DNA of 64,000 nt from Dawidia cretensis. GTDB lineage: Bacteria > Bacteroidota > Bacteroidia > Cytophagales > Cyclobacteriaceae. How positions within the stretch are numbered: the first letter of the stretch is position 1; each line of letters starts with the position of its first letter. Position numbers and translations under genes: made by a program. Below are positions 16,119 through 25,211 of this stretch, piece after piece. Location of the stretch: the NCBI RefSeq assembly GCF_018598175.1, contig NZ_JAHESE010000005.1, positions 124,001 to 188,000 on the forward strand. Reading direction: 5' to 3'. The notes under the pieces are model-generated. The model made no database searches and had not been told where the DNA came from. It worked only from the letters and a program-made list of their open reading frames with translations.

Positions 16119-17162
16119 ATGCAAACAATCTACGATAGACCCGAAAATACCACATGTGCGCCGATCGGATCGCCGGTGCAGGAAACTTCCCTGGTTGCCT
16201 CTGTAGTAGTGCCCACGTATCGACGCCCCGAGCTTCTACGCCGCTGCCTGCAAGCGTTGCTGGCGCAGCAACTCAGTCACGGCTCATTCGAGATCATTGT
16301 CGTGAGCGACGGTCCTGACGCCGACACCGAATCGGTCTTGCTGGACATTATTCCTATCGCTTCCATTCCGATCCGGTATATATCGCTGCCACGACACCAG
16401 GGCCCTGCAGCTGCCCGCAATGCCGGCTGGCGTCACGCAAGCAGCGACCTGATCGCGTTCACCGACGACGATTGTATTCCCGAGGCTACCTGGCTGAATA
16501 CATTCTGCGAGGCGGCGCAGCGCTGCGGCGCGCAACACGCTGCGTTTTCGGGGCAGACCATTGTGCCGATCGCAGCGGTGCCAACCGATTATGAAAAAAA
16601 TATCGCACACCTCGGTCATGCCGAGTTTATTACGGCCAATTGTGCCTGCACGCGTCATGCATTGCTGACGGCAGGCGGCTTCGATGAACGTTTCCGCATG
16701 GCCTGGCGGGAAGACAGTGACCTACAATTTAACTTTATGGAGCGGGGTATACCGCTGTTGCCGGTCAATGAGGCCCGCGTCATACACCCGGTTCGTGCTC
16801 GGCCGTGGGGCATTAGCTTGCGGGAAGAAAAGAAAGGCATGTTTAACGCTTTACTGTATAAAAAATATCCGAAGCTATACCGCGAGCGTATTGAGCAGAA
16901 GCCACAATGGAATTATTATGCGATGATATTGCTGGTCATTCTTGCTATCGCCGGTACGATTGCGAAGGTACCGCTGCTGGCCGCTACAGGCATCGGCGGG
17001 TGGCTGGCGCTGACGGCGGCGTTTGTTGTCAAACGCCTGAAAGGAACGACTCTTACGCCGTCGCACGTTGCCGAGATGGTGGTTACGTCGATGTTCATTC
17101 CGTTCTTGTCGGTGGGTTACCGCTTTTACGGTGCATGGAGATACAAGGCGTTGCCGGTATAA
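16119..17162 (+). CDS. Glycosyltransferase family 2 with C-terminal membrane helices
   Basis: A GT-A enzyme of 347 residues. It opens ASVVVPTYRRPELLRRCL, the usual nucleotide-binding strand. The metal-binding DxD-type motif is in AFTDDDCIPEATW, and the acceptor/catalytic region has GGFDERFRMAWREDSDLQF (a GGFDE...ED pattern). About 50 residues near the C-terminus form two hydrophobic helices (YAMILLVILAIAGTIA and LLAATGIGGWLALTAAFVV), anchoring it to the inner membrane. The likely role is adding a sugar to a lipid-linked or nascent glycan. Its stop codon abuts the stop of the convergent GT9 gene. Confidence 0.9.
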   Translation: MQTIYDRPENTTCAPIGSPVQETSLVASVVVPTYRRPELLRRCLQALLAQQLSHGSFEIIVVSDGPDADTESVLLDIIPIASIPIRYISLPRHQGPAAARNAGWRHASSDLIAFTDDDCIPEATWLNTFCEAAQRCGAQHAAFSGQTIVPIAAVPTDYEKNIAHLGHAEFITANCACTRHALLTAGGFDERFRMAWREDSDLQFNFMERGIPLLPVNEARVIHPVRARPWGISLREEKKGMFNALLYKKYPKLYRERIEQKPQWNYYAMILLVILAIAGTIAKVPLLAATGIGGWLALTAAFVVKRLKGTTLTPSHVAEMVVTSMFIPFLSVGYRFYGAWRYKALPV

Positions 17163-18290
17163 TTATACGAGTGTCAATGTTCGCCCGGTCACCAACTCGG
17201 GCATGGCCGGTATTTCTTTTAACAGCAGAACGGAACACACGGCCTGGACAATGTCTTCTGGATGTACTTCCGTTGCTTCGGCAAAACAGGTTTCCTGCAG
17301 GTGTCGCAATACCTCATTTTTACTTCGCAGGCCAGGCGGAACTGGGTAGGGCAACACATAGCCACGTCCCTTCCAGGGTACATGTTGTGGGTTTGTGAGG
17401 GCATACAATACGACCAGCGGTGTATGGAAGGCGGCTGCGATGTGGGCTGTCGCTGTATTCACAGTAACGACCAGGCGGGCCTGGCGCAGCAACGCCATAA
17501 AACCTTCCAGCGGAAGCATGCCCGCCAGCGATACCGTGGCATGGGGAAGCGCTTCTACCAATTCGTTTGCGATCGGAATTTCGCGTTCCGTTCCGGTCAC
17601 AACGAACTGGATGCCATAATGCGTATGAAGTATACGGCACGCATCTTTCCAGTGGGCGAGCGGATATTCACGTTTCACTTCGCTCACGCCGGGATGTACG
17701 ACGATCCAGGGTTTGTCGGGGCGAATGCCCAGGGAACGAATTTTTTCATATACATGCTGCCAGACCGATTCGGCGGGAGACCGCAACAACACATCGTCGT
17801 GGGCTGTTTCCACACCGATGTGCTGTACCAGGTCGAGGTCGCGCTGTACCTGGTGGCGGATGAAGGAATACGGTTCGGCGTCCGGCACCCAATGTGACAA
17901 TAAGGAATAGGGGTTCTCCCGGCAGTACGCGAGCGTACGCGCGATACCCGCTTCATAAAGCATCATCGCGGTGGGCAGCGGATTTTGACTGAACGTAGTA
18001 AAGATCACGGCGGCATCAAAATGCCTGCTTCGAATTTGTTGTATCAGCGTAGCCATCGCTTCGCGTCCGGTCGGACCGTCGTTTTTGACCCAGGGGACAT
18101 CGAATGTCAATACATCGTCGATGGCCGTGATAAAGTCGGCCATGCCACGTGCTTGCGAAGATGTCAGCAAGGTGATGCGGCAGGCGTACGTTTTTTTTAA
18201 CGCGGCCAGTGCCGGGGCGGACATGATCAGGTCGCCCATGTTGTCGAGCCGTACACACAAGACGTTACGACAGTTCTCCCAACGAGTCAT
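17163..18290 (-). CDS. Second glycosyltransferase family 9 protein
   Basis: A 375-residue GT-B protein of the ADP-heptose heptosyltransferase family. The N-terminal VLCVRLDNMGDLIMSAPAL is the family opening (RxDxxGD). The donor half has WIVVHPGVSEVKREYP, SLAGMLPLEGFMALL and VNTATAHIAAAFHTPLVVL. It differs enough from the other GT9 gene in the cluster to act on a different acceptor. It is the last gene of a minus-strand operon (GT4, GT4-GmhA, gmhB, hldE, this gene), starting seven bases after the hldE stop codon. Confidence 0.9.
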   Translation of the reverse strand: MTRWENCRNVLCVRLDNMGDLIMSAPALAALKKTYACRITLLTSSQARGMADFITAIDDVLTFDVPWVKNDGPTGREAMATLIQQIRSRHFDAAVIFTTFSQNPLPTAMMLYEAGIARTLAYCRENPYSLLSHWVPDAEPYSFIRHQVQRDLDLVQHIGVETAHDDVLLRSPAESVWQHVYEKIRSLGIRPDKPWIVVHPGVSEVKREYPLAHWKDACRILHTHYGIQFVVTGTEREIPIANELVEALPHATVSLAGMLPLEGFMALLRQARLVVTVNTATAHIAAAFHTPLVVLYALTNPQHVPWKGRGYVLPYPVPPGLRSKNEVLRHLQETCFAEATEVHPEDIVQAVCSVLLLKEIPAMPELVTGRTLTLV

Positions 18291-18297
18291 AGTAATT

Positions 18298-19785
18298 TTA
18301 ATTTACAGGTAGCGCACGTGTCGATCCGTGGATCTTTTCAATAATGGCCGTGGTAGATCGATTTGGCGTGAGCGGAAGAAAGATGATTTTGCTGCCGGCT
18401 GTAATCAACGCTTCTGCTTCCGGCAGCTCTTTGCCGGCATAATCTTCGCCTTTGACAAACACGTCGGGACATGCCAGGCCAATCAACGTTGCCGGGGTGT
18501 CGTCTCCATCATCGCCAAAGGCAACGAGGTGATCTACGGCATGCAATCCGGCGAGTACATGAATCCGGTCTCCTAAGCCATTCACCGGGCGACTTTTTCC
18601 TTTCAGCCGCCGTATACTATCATCTGTATTAACACCCACGATCAGCACATCGCCCAGCGCACGGGCGGCTTCCAGGTATGCCACGTGGCCGCTGTGCAAA
18701 ATGTCGAAGCAGCCGTTGGTGAATACTACCTGTTTGCCCGCGGCACGGTAGTGGTCGCACAGTGCGGCAAGCGCCGGCTGCGAGCCGATGTATTTCTGGT
18801 GACCGTTCATATACTGCAAAAGCTCATGGCAGGTGCAGGCGCCGGTATTTTCTTTATCCACCGCTACCGTTGCTGCCGATGTGGCCAGCGTGGCGCATGC
18901 CGCAGGCGTTGCGCCGGCCAGTGCAGACAAGAGAAAAGCACCGACGTAGGTATCGCCGGCACCGGCGACGAAGGGTGTTGTTACCGTGGGCGCTTTTTCG
19001 TAGTGCACAGGCTTGCCTGCTTGCAGCACGACGGAGCCCGCTTTATCCAATGTGACGGCGATCAGTGCCGCCTGGGTAGCGTCGTACAAGCTCGCCCCCA
19101 TGCGCTGTACGTGCTCGTGCCGGTCGTCGGGCTGGTATCGCTCCTGTGTCAACGCAAGCGCTTCTTCATAGTTGGGTTTCACCAAGTCGGGATGCAACGC
19201 GCGGAAGAATGCAAGTCGCTTACTGTCTACGGCTATATAGGGACAATGATTTCGAAGGCTCAACAGCGTTTCCAGTACGCGGGGTGTACAAACGCCCTTG
19301 TCATAGTCCGAGACGATCACGGCATCGAACTTGCGGATGTTACGGGATAAATAGCGGATCAACGTCCACTCCGTCACGGCATCGATCGGTGTTTCCGTTC
19401 CGCTGTCAAATCGGGTTATTGTATGACGGTCGCATACAACCCGCGTCTTGATAATGGTGTGGCGCTGGGAAGTTTGCAGTACCCCGTCTGTGGCAATGCC
19501 GAGGTCTTGCAGCAGTGTTCGCGCGTGCCGGCCGTCGTCGTCTTCACCGACTACCGTGCACAAGGTCACGGCAGCGCCCAGCATGGCCAGATTGCAGGCT
19601 GTATTGCCGGCGCCACCGGGATACGTTGCTTTCCGGGCAATGTCAACGATCGGCACCGGTGCTTCCGGCGAAAGCCGGCGGGAGGTGCCATGAAGATAAA
19701 CATCCAATATAAAATCCCCGATGACAAGCACCTTGCGTGTGGAGTAGGTATTGATAATGGAGGCGTAGGTATCGTGGGTCAACAT
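18298..19785 (-). CDS. hldE: HldE: heptose-7-phosphate kinase / heptose-1-phosphate adenylyltransferase
   Basis: Bifunctional cytosolic enzyme of ADP-heptose synthesis. Residues about 1-320 form a PfkB-type sugar kinase (VLVIGDFILDVYLHG, SPEAPVPIVDI, YPGGAGNTACNLAMLG and the phosphotransfer motif GAGDTYVGAF) that phosphorylates heptose 7-phosphate at C1. Residues about 350-495 are a cytidylyltransferase-like domain with VFTNGCFDILHSGHVAYLE and GVNTDDSIRRLKG that transfers AMP. At 495 residues it matches the fused E. coli HldE. It overlaps the end of gmhB by seven bases, so the two are translationally coupled. Together with the GmhA domain and GmhB the route to ADP-D,D-heptose is complete. Confidence 0.95.
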   Translation of the reverse strand: MLTHDTYASIINTYSTRKVLVIGDFILDVYLHGTSRRLSPEAPVPIVDIARKATYPGGAGNTACNLAMLGAAVTLCTVVGEDDDGRHARTLLQDLGIATDGVLQTSQRHTIIKTRVVCDRHTITRFDSGTETPIDAVTEWTLIRYLSRNIRKFDAVIVSDYDKGVCTPRVLETLLSLRNHCPYIAVDSKRLAFFRALHPDLVKPNYEEALALTQERYQPDDRHEHVQRMGASLYDATQAALIAVTLDKAGSVVLQAGKPVHYEKAPTVTTPFVAGAGDTYVGAFLLSALAGATPAACATLATSAATVAVDKENTGACTCHELLQYMNGHQKYIGSQPALAALCDHYRAAGKQVVFTNGCFDILHSGHVAYLEAARALGDVLIVGVNTDDSIRRLKGKSRPVNGLGDRIHVLAGLHAVDHLVAFGDDGDDTPATLIGLACPDVFVKGEDYAGKELPEAEALITAGSKIIFLPLTPNRSTTAIIEKIHGSTRALPVN

Positions 19786-20348
19786 GCGTATACATGATTA
19801 AGAATGAGTGATACAGCATCGGGTAGGGTATCCGTCGTGCGGGTAGGCAGCCGGTATGGTCCCGGTATCCATTCCGTTTCGTTGCCGTTGTCCAATAGTA
19901 TTGTCCGGCAGCCTGCCTTGTTGCCGGCCTCGACGTCGTGCAGGATGTCGCCAATCATCCAGGAGTCTCCCAGGACAATATCGTATTCCAGTGCTGCTTG
20001 CAGGATCAGGCCTGGTTCCGGTTTACGGCAAGTGCAGCGGCAATTATAGGGTACCACGGAGCCTTGCGGATGATGCGGGCAAAAGAAAAAGGCGTCGATG
20101 GATACTCCGTGCTCCTGCAAGATCTGTTGAATCTTTTCTGCTATGCCTCTCAATGCGTCGAATGTAAAATATCCATGGGCAACACCTGCCTGGTTGGAGA
20201 TGACAAACAGGCGATAGCCGTGATCTTTTAACATGCGCAACCCTTCGCCCGCACCTGGAGAGAGGGTGATGCGGGCGGGGTCGGCATTGTACGGAATGTC
20301 GGGGATCAGCGTTCCGTCTTTGTCCAGAAATACGGCTCTTTGTTTCAT
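19779..20348 (-). CDS. gmhB: GmhB: D,D-heptose 1,7-bisphosphate 7-phosphatase
   Basis: HAD-IIIA phosphatase of 189 residues removing the C7 phosphate between the two HldE steps. It has the nucleophile motif FLDKDGTLIPD, motif II in LFVISNQAGVAHGYF, and a zinc loop (CPHHP followed by CRCTCRKPEPG) distinctive of GmhB among HAD enzymes. The DSWMIGDILHDVEAGNKAG block supplies motif IV acids. It sits between the GmhA fusion and hldE with overlaps of 4 and 7 bases, which shows tight coupling. Histidinol-phosphate phosphatases share the zinc loop, but the setting makes heptose the natural substrate. Confidence 0.93.
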   Translation of the reverse strand: MKQRAVFLDKDGTLIPDIPYNADPARITLSPGAGEGLRMLKDHGYRLFVISNQAGVAHGYFTFDALRGIAEKIQQILQEHGVSIDAFFFCPHHPQGSVVPYNCRCTCRKPEPGLILQAALEYDIVLGDSWMIGDILHDVEAGNKAGCRTILLDNGNETEWIPGPYRLPTRTTDTLPDAVSLILNHVYAC

Positions 20349-22225
20349 AAGGTATCAGACAAAACCGCTGCGGGCACAGACTCGCGTTTGCGACGTGCAA
20401 AGAGATGTGTTTCGATCAGTGTACACAGCGTATGCAGGATATGCAGATGCATTTCCTGAATGCGGGGTGTACTGTATGACGGCACCTGTATATTGACATG
20501 CGCATATTGCGCTGCTTCGCCGCCGTCTTTTCCCGTCAGGGTAATGCACGTCATATTTTTATGCAGGGCAGTTTTTAATGCTTCGGTAATGTTAGCGGAC
20601 TGTCCGCTTGTCGTGAAACAAAACAGGATATCGCCTGCATGACCGATGGCTTCTACCTGGCGGGCAAATACCTGCTCATAGCCAAAATCGTTAGACCAGG
20701 CCGTTAGAATACTGCTGTCGGCTGTCAGGGCGATGGCGGGCAGTGCTTTTCGGGACGACAGCTCGAAGCGGCCTACAAGCTCTGCGGCCAGGTGCTGACT
20801 CTCGGCTGCACTGCCACCATTACCGCAGATCAGGACCTTCTTGTTTTGTCGAAATGCTTCGGTAATCATCTCGGCGGCTTCGAGTATCGGGCCACTGAGC
20901 ACTTGCTTACTTTGCATAAAAACTTCACGTGCCTGATCGAATGCGTGTTCAACAAGATCAAGCGCACGCTTATGCTGGAGCTCGCGGGGCTGATACGACT
21001 GTAGCACACGTTCATACAGCTTGCCTGCCAATGCCGCCACACGCGACCAGGTGAAGAATGTGTTCACGCGTAAAATGGCGTTCTTCTTCATCTCTTCGAG
21101 TAATGCAGGACTGCTCAACAGTGTTTCGAGTCGCGCCGCCAGGGCATCCGGATCTTGTGGCGGCACGAGGTAGCCGGTCTTTCCGTCGACAACACTATAC
21201 TTGATACCCCCCACGTTAGCGCCAATTACGGGTGTGCCACAGGCCATAGCTTCCAGGGGTGTGATGCCGAAGGGCTCATACCAGGGTGTTGTAATAAAGA
21301 CATCCGCTGCGGCGTAATAATATTTCAGCATGTCGCGGTTCTTGCGTCCGGCAAAGATGACGCGGTCAGACACTCCAGCTTCGGCGGCAATGCCTTGCAG
21401 TCGTGCAATTTCCGGGTTACACTCCGTGGTAATGTCGTCGCTTTCACCGCCTACAACGATCAGTCGCACCGTGGTGCTTGTGCTGTTCATGCGGCCCAGC
21501 GCGCGCACGACATTGTCGACGCCCTTGCGCGGAACCATGCGTCCCAGTTGAAGTATGATGTGGTCTTGTGCGGGAAGGTTCAGGACCATGCGCGCCAGCA
21601 ACCGATCGAGCGGATAAAATTCGTTGGGGTTGAAACCGCAGGGTACTAACGTAATCTTGTCGCGCGATGCATCGTAATGCTGCATCAGATCGTCTACATC
21701 CTGCGGACACTCGGCTAGTACCTGATCCGCCTCTTGTACAATGAGACGCTCTACGTCGATACGCTCGGCCGGAAACTTGTCTTGTTCGCCCTGATGAATT
21801 TTTCGAATAGCGCCCAACGCGTGAAAGGTTATGACAAAAGGAACAGACAGCGTCTTTTTAACCTCCATCGCTACCCAACCGGACATCCAGAAGTTTGCAT
21901 GGACGAGATCGTACGGCGTTTCTTCCTGAATCATAAAGCTGATCATGTTGCGCGCGAACTCGGGCATATAGGCAAACAGCCGTTCTTTTTCGACAAATTC
22001 TGTGGGACCAGCTTCTATGTGTATAACGCGGACGTCCGTTAGCCAGGAGATAACGTGTGGCAGGTTGGGATTATCCCAACGGGTGAAGATGTCCACGGCA
22101 TAGCCGATGTCGGCCAGTTGACGGGCAAGCTCACCAACGTATACATTTTGTCCGCCGCTGTCCACACCGCCGAGGGTTGCGAGTGGCGATGCGTGTTCAC
22201 TGATAAACGCTATTTTTCGTTTCAT
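20345..22225 (-). CDS. GT4 glycosyltransferase fused to a GmhA sedoheptulose-7-phosphate isomerase domain
   Basis: A 626-residue two-domain protein. Residues 1 to about 420 are a GT-B glycosyltransferase of the GT4/sucrose-phosphate-synthase-like kind (HASPLATLGGVDSGGQNVY near the N-terminus, ILQLGRMVPRKGVDNVV, the EPFGITPLEAMACGTPVIG donor motif). Residues about 440-610 are a SIS domain with all hallmarks of GmhA: ICGNGGSAAESQHLAAELVG, FTTSGQSANITEAL and the closing EMHLHILHTLC. GmhA converts sedoheptulose 7-phosphate to heptose 7-phosphate. Normal GmhA is a separate protein of about 190 residues, so the fusion ties the first step of donor synthesis to a transferase. The frame is continuous across the junction. 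ATGA overlap couples it to gmhB. Confidence 0.93.
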   Translation of the reverse strand: MKRKIAFISEHASPLATLGGVDSGGQNVYVGELARQLADIGYAVDIFTRWDNPNLPHVISWLTDVRVIHIEAGPTEFVEKERLFAYMPEFARNMISFMIQEETPYDLVHANFWMSGWVAMEVKKTLSVPFVITFHALGAIRKIHQGEQDKFPAERIDVERLIVQEADQVLAECPQDVDDLMQHYDASRDKITLVPCGFNPNEFYPLDRLLARMVLNLPAQDHIILQLGRMVPRKGVDNVVRALGRMNSTSTTVRLIVVGGESDDITTECNPEIARLQGIAAEAGVSDRVIFAGRKNRDMLKYYYAAADVFITTPWYEPFGITPLEAMACGTPVIGANVGGIKYSVVDGKTGYLVPPQDPDALAARLETLLSSPALLEEMKKNAILRVNTFFTWSRVAALAGKLYERVLQSYQPRELQHKRALDLVEHAFDQAREVFMQSKQVLSGPILEAAEMITEAFRQNKKVLICGNGGSAAESQHLAAELVGRFELSSRKALPAIALTADSSILTAWSNDFGYEQVFARQVEAIGHAGDILFCFTTSGQSANITEALKTALHKNMTCITLTGKDGGEAAQYAHVNIQVPSYSTPRIQEMHLHILHTLCTLIETHLFARRKRESVPAAVLSDTL

Positions 22226-22293
22226 ATCGGGGTCATTTTAGTTAAGACATTTGGTTGAATGGCGACGCTCTTGTGCAGATTGACAGCACACTA

Positions 22294-23313
22294 TTAGCCA
22301 GCAGGTTCGGGTACGCTGGCGTCCGCTTGTTGTTCGACGGGTGTTCTTTCTCGCGCGGCCGCTTCGCTTACAATACGATGAAGCAGTTGGTCCCAGTCTC
22401 GGGCGAAGCGTTCAATGGAAAAACGTTCGTGGGCAATTTGTCTTCCTGCCAGGCCCATGCGGGCAGCCGCCTCCCGGTCGTTAAGCAATTCCTGCATGCG
22501 ATCGACGAGGTAGTCAACGTCCGTATGAATCCAACCGGAATGGCCATTTGAAAAGACTGTTGCCATCTCTGTTGTGGCGAGACCTACTACCGGCAGGCCT
22601 ATCATCATTGCCTCGAGCACGGCGAGGCCCAGGCTGGTATAACGAATCGGGTTAAAAAAGAATCGATATCGTTTCAGGAACTCGGGCAGCTCGGGATGAA
22701 GTACTTCGCCGAGTCCGCCCATGTTTTCTGTGCCCATGCCTACCAGGTCTATTGGCACATGTTTGCGTACGGCCTCGAAGATATCACTGCCCAGGCGTCG
22801 GCCTCGTTGTGAAAGATTATTGATCACCACAATGCCGCGTGAAAGCTCTCCCGTGTACGTTGTGGCGGGTGCAGGAATTCCGTGATCGATGACGACAGAA
22901 GGAACACCGTTGTTATCCCACATCAGATTGTTAAAATGGGTGACATGAACGATTGTCACTTCCGGGTCACGCACAAAGTGATGATTGAATACCGGATTTT
23001 CCTGGGGAGGGTTGTGCTCCAGATAGAGGCGAGGCAGCTTGCGTTGCTGCTCTGACAGAATTCGGTGTTGATCTTCCCGGTAGTTTTCCGGGGACTGAAA
23101 TATAACACAGTCGAAGGAAGCGTTCCTCACTTCTTCTGCGGCAATCTCCTTCACATTCTCCCCAAATGGGAATGTCGTGCCAAGCCCGATGTAACGGTCG
23201 GAACGTCGTGCGTCGAATGGAATGTAGAGCTCGACGTTGCACCTGGAGAGGTAGTAAAGATAGCTGCCGTGGATGTGCCAGGTGAAAATTCGTATGCGTC
23301 TTTCTTGCGTCAT
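22294..23313 (-). CDS. GT4-like glycosyltransferase
   Basis: A GT-B glycosyltransferase of 339 residues beginning MTQERRIRIFTWHIHGSYL. I prefer this ATG to one 60 bases upstream, which would add a basic, irregular tail. The donor half carries RFFFNPIRYTSLGLAVLEAMMIGLPVVG, the GT4 E-x7-E region, followed by GHSGWIHTDVDYLVDRM. The N-terminal acceptor half is short. It is the first gene of the five-gene minus-strand heptose operon, 68 bp ahead of the GT4-GmhA fusion. Acceptor and sugar are unknown. Confidence 0.87.
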   Translation of the reverse strand: MTQERRIRIFTWHIHGSYLYYLSRCNVELYIPFDARRSDRYIGLGTTFPFGENVKEIAAEEVRNASFDCVIFQSPENYREDQHRILSEQQRKLPRLYLEHNPPQENPVFNHHFVRDPEVTIVHVTHFNNLMWDNNGVPSVVIDHGIPAPATTYTGELSRGIVVINNLSQRGRRLGSDIFEAVRKHVPIDLVGMGTENMGGLGEVLHPELPEFLKRYRFFFNPIRYTSLGLAVLEAMMIGLPVVGLATTEMATVFSNGHSGWIHTDVDYLVDRMQELLNDREAAARMGLAGRQIAHERFSIERFARDWDQLLHRIVSEAAARERTPVEQQADASVPEPAG

Positions 23314-23613
23314 AAAGGCAGAGGTTATTCGTTCTGCCGAGCGAAATAATATTGCCAACGTTCTTTGAGGCAAAGAAGCGTCTCTTTAATGGCAGCAATT
23401 GGACAATTGTTCAAGCAGCAAGATCAGTGTGGACGAATCTCTCCCCAGAAGTGATGGCGCATGCAAACAGAGTATACTTTTTGACGATCTGCCGATGACA
23501 ACAACGTAGTGTATACTGTAACCATGGGTGGCATGATATTTTCGCCCGGTTTTTGCTTTTTTTTTGATTATATACATCCGGGCTATCCATGAAATCCCTG
23601 ACTATAACTATAT
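23314..23613. other. 300-bp divergent promoter region
   Basis: Separates the minus-strand heptose operon from the plus-strand MFS gene. It contains no convincing coding frame. Notable are a 16-bp near-palindrome at 23399-23414, two GTATAC palindromes flanking about 45 bp around 23470-23515, and a T-rich tract just before the MFS gene. Promoters for both directions must lie here but I cannot place them. Confidence 0.5.
23399..23414. promoter_or_regulatory. Near-palindromic operator candidate
   Basis: TTGGACAATTGTTCAA differs from a perfect palindrome by one mismatched pair (positions 4 and 13). It sits in the divergent control region of the glycan operon, the usual layout of a dimeric repressor site, but no cognate regulator is encoded next to it. 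Confidence 0.3.
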
Positions 23614-25125
23614 ATGAAGCTGACTCCGAAAAAAAATTTAACCGCTGACGAAATAAAGACCGGCTTACGACTGATGATCGTGGAAGGCCTGGCGGCCGAA
23701 GCCATGGTGACGCTGACAGGCGGCGCTTTTCTGGTTTCGCTGGCATTGTTGATGGGCGCGACGAATACACAGATTGGCGTGTTGGCATCTTTACCAACAT
23801 TCACCAATCTCTTCCAGTTATTATCTATTTGGCTCGTGCGGAAGTTTAACAACCGACGTGCGGTAGCAGTAGCGTGCGGGTTCTTTGCGCGTGTGCCATT
23901 AGTTATCGTTGGTATATTGCCATTTTTAGTTTCTGCGGACAACTTCGTGTCATCACTTATATTCCTGCTCTTCTTCTATTACCTTTTTGGGTCCGTTGCA
24001 GGCCCCAGTTGGAATGCATGGATTAAAGATATGGTGCCGTCGGATTCGTTAGGCAGCTACTTCTCTAGACGCGGTAGCTATACGCAAACGCTTAATGTTG
24101 TGTTAAGTGTCGCATTAGCCTTGTTGTTGGATTATGTGAAGCGTCAATATCCCGGATCAGAGGTCGAGACCTATGCGTATATGTTCATCGGGGCGGGGAT
24201 CGTAGGATTACTAGGTACGCTGGTGCTGGCACAAGTGCAGGAACCGCAGTCGTATCTTAACAAGGAGAACATTCTTCGCATGATCCGGAAACCACTGCAG
24301 GATCGGAATTTCCGGAAGCTGCTGATCTTTAACTCTGCCTGGGTATTTGCCATTAATATTGCGACGCCGTTTTTTACCGTCTTCATGCTGAAGACACTGG
24401 GCATACCTTTGTCATATGTCATAGTTTTAACCGTCATCAGTCAGATTGCGAATATATTGACGATTCGCGCGTGGGGGAGATATTCCGATCGGTACAGTAA
24501 TAAAACGATTATTGCTATTGGCGCGCCATTGTATATTGTTTGTCTCATTGCGTGGTGCTTTGTCGGCATCTACACGCGCGAGAGCGCCAACCTGGTGTTG
24601 CTTGCCGCAATCCACATTGTTACGGGCGTTGCGAACGCGGGTATCAATCTTTCGCTGACCAACATTGGTTTAAAGCTCTCACCCTCCGACGGTGCTATTG
24701 TGTACCTTACTACCCGCAATATTGTAACATCGGTATTTTCTTCCGTTGCTCCGGTGGTCGGTGGTGCGCTTGCGGACTATTTTACACAGCGGTCGCTGAT
24801 TGTCATTGCGACCTGGAGCGGTCCCCATTTGAACAAACTCTTTCGTCTTGTTTTATTGCATGAATGGAATTTTTTGTTTCTCATCGCTGCATTCTTTGCG
24901 TTCATTGCCGTGGAGCTGTTGCTACAGGTAAAAGAAACAGGGGAGGTCGATAAAGACCAAGTGGTGCGTATTATGCGCAGTGACATTCGGAATAATTTGA
25001 AAGATCAATTTTTAATCGGCACAATGATCACCTTGCCTGGACAACTGTGGGCGGCCTTGAAAAAGCGGGTAAGACGTCGTCGGTCGCGGGCGCGTCATCA
25101 CCCTTCGGTGTCAACGGCAAAATAG
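23614..25125 (+). CDS. MFS transporter
   Basis: Integral membrane permease of 503 residues with about twelve hydrophobic segments. The cytoplasmic N-terminus MKLTPKKNLTADEIKTGLR is followed by the first helix pair. RKFNNRRAVAV stands in the loop where MFS proteins carry the G-x-x-x-D-R-x-G-R-R signature, and WGRYSDRYSNKTII forms the equivalent in the second half. The C-terminal tail is strongly basic (KKRVRRRRSRARH). Substrate cannot be read from sequence. It is divergent from the heptose operon; export of a glycan intermediate is possible, but so is an unrelated role. Confidence 0.88.
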   Translation: MKLTPKKNLTADEIKTGLRLMIVEGLAAEAMVTLTGGAFLVSLALLMGATNTQIGVLASLPTFTNLFQLLSIWLVRKFNNRRAVAVACGFFARVPLVIVGILPFLVSADNFVSSLIFLLFFYYLFGSVAGPSWNAWIKDMVPSDSLGSYFSRRGSYTQTLNVVLSVALALLLDYVKRQYPGSEVETYAYMFIGAGIVGLLGTLVLAQVQEPQSYLNKENILRMIRKPLQDRNFRKLLIFNSAWVFAINIATPFFTVFMLKTLGIPLSYVIVLTVISQIANILTIRAWGRYSDRYSNKTIIAIGAPLYIVCLIAWCFVGIYTRESANLVLLAAIHIVTGVANAGINLSLTNIGLKLSPSDGAIVYLTTRNIVTSVFSSVAPVVGGALADYFTQRSLIVIATWSGPHLNKLFRLVLLHEWNFLFLIAAFFAFIAVELLLQVKETGEVDKDQVVRIMRSDIRNNLKDQFLIGTMITLPGQLWAALKKRVRRRRSRARHHPSVSTAK

Positions 25126-25211
25126 CGACCGTGTCCAGCCTCTTCGGCGGACATGGGTATAGTTTTTTCGCCCGTAACATAAAGATCACATACTATTAAA
25201 CTTTACAGATT

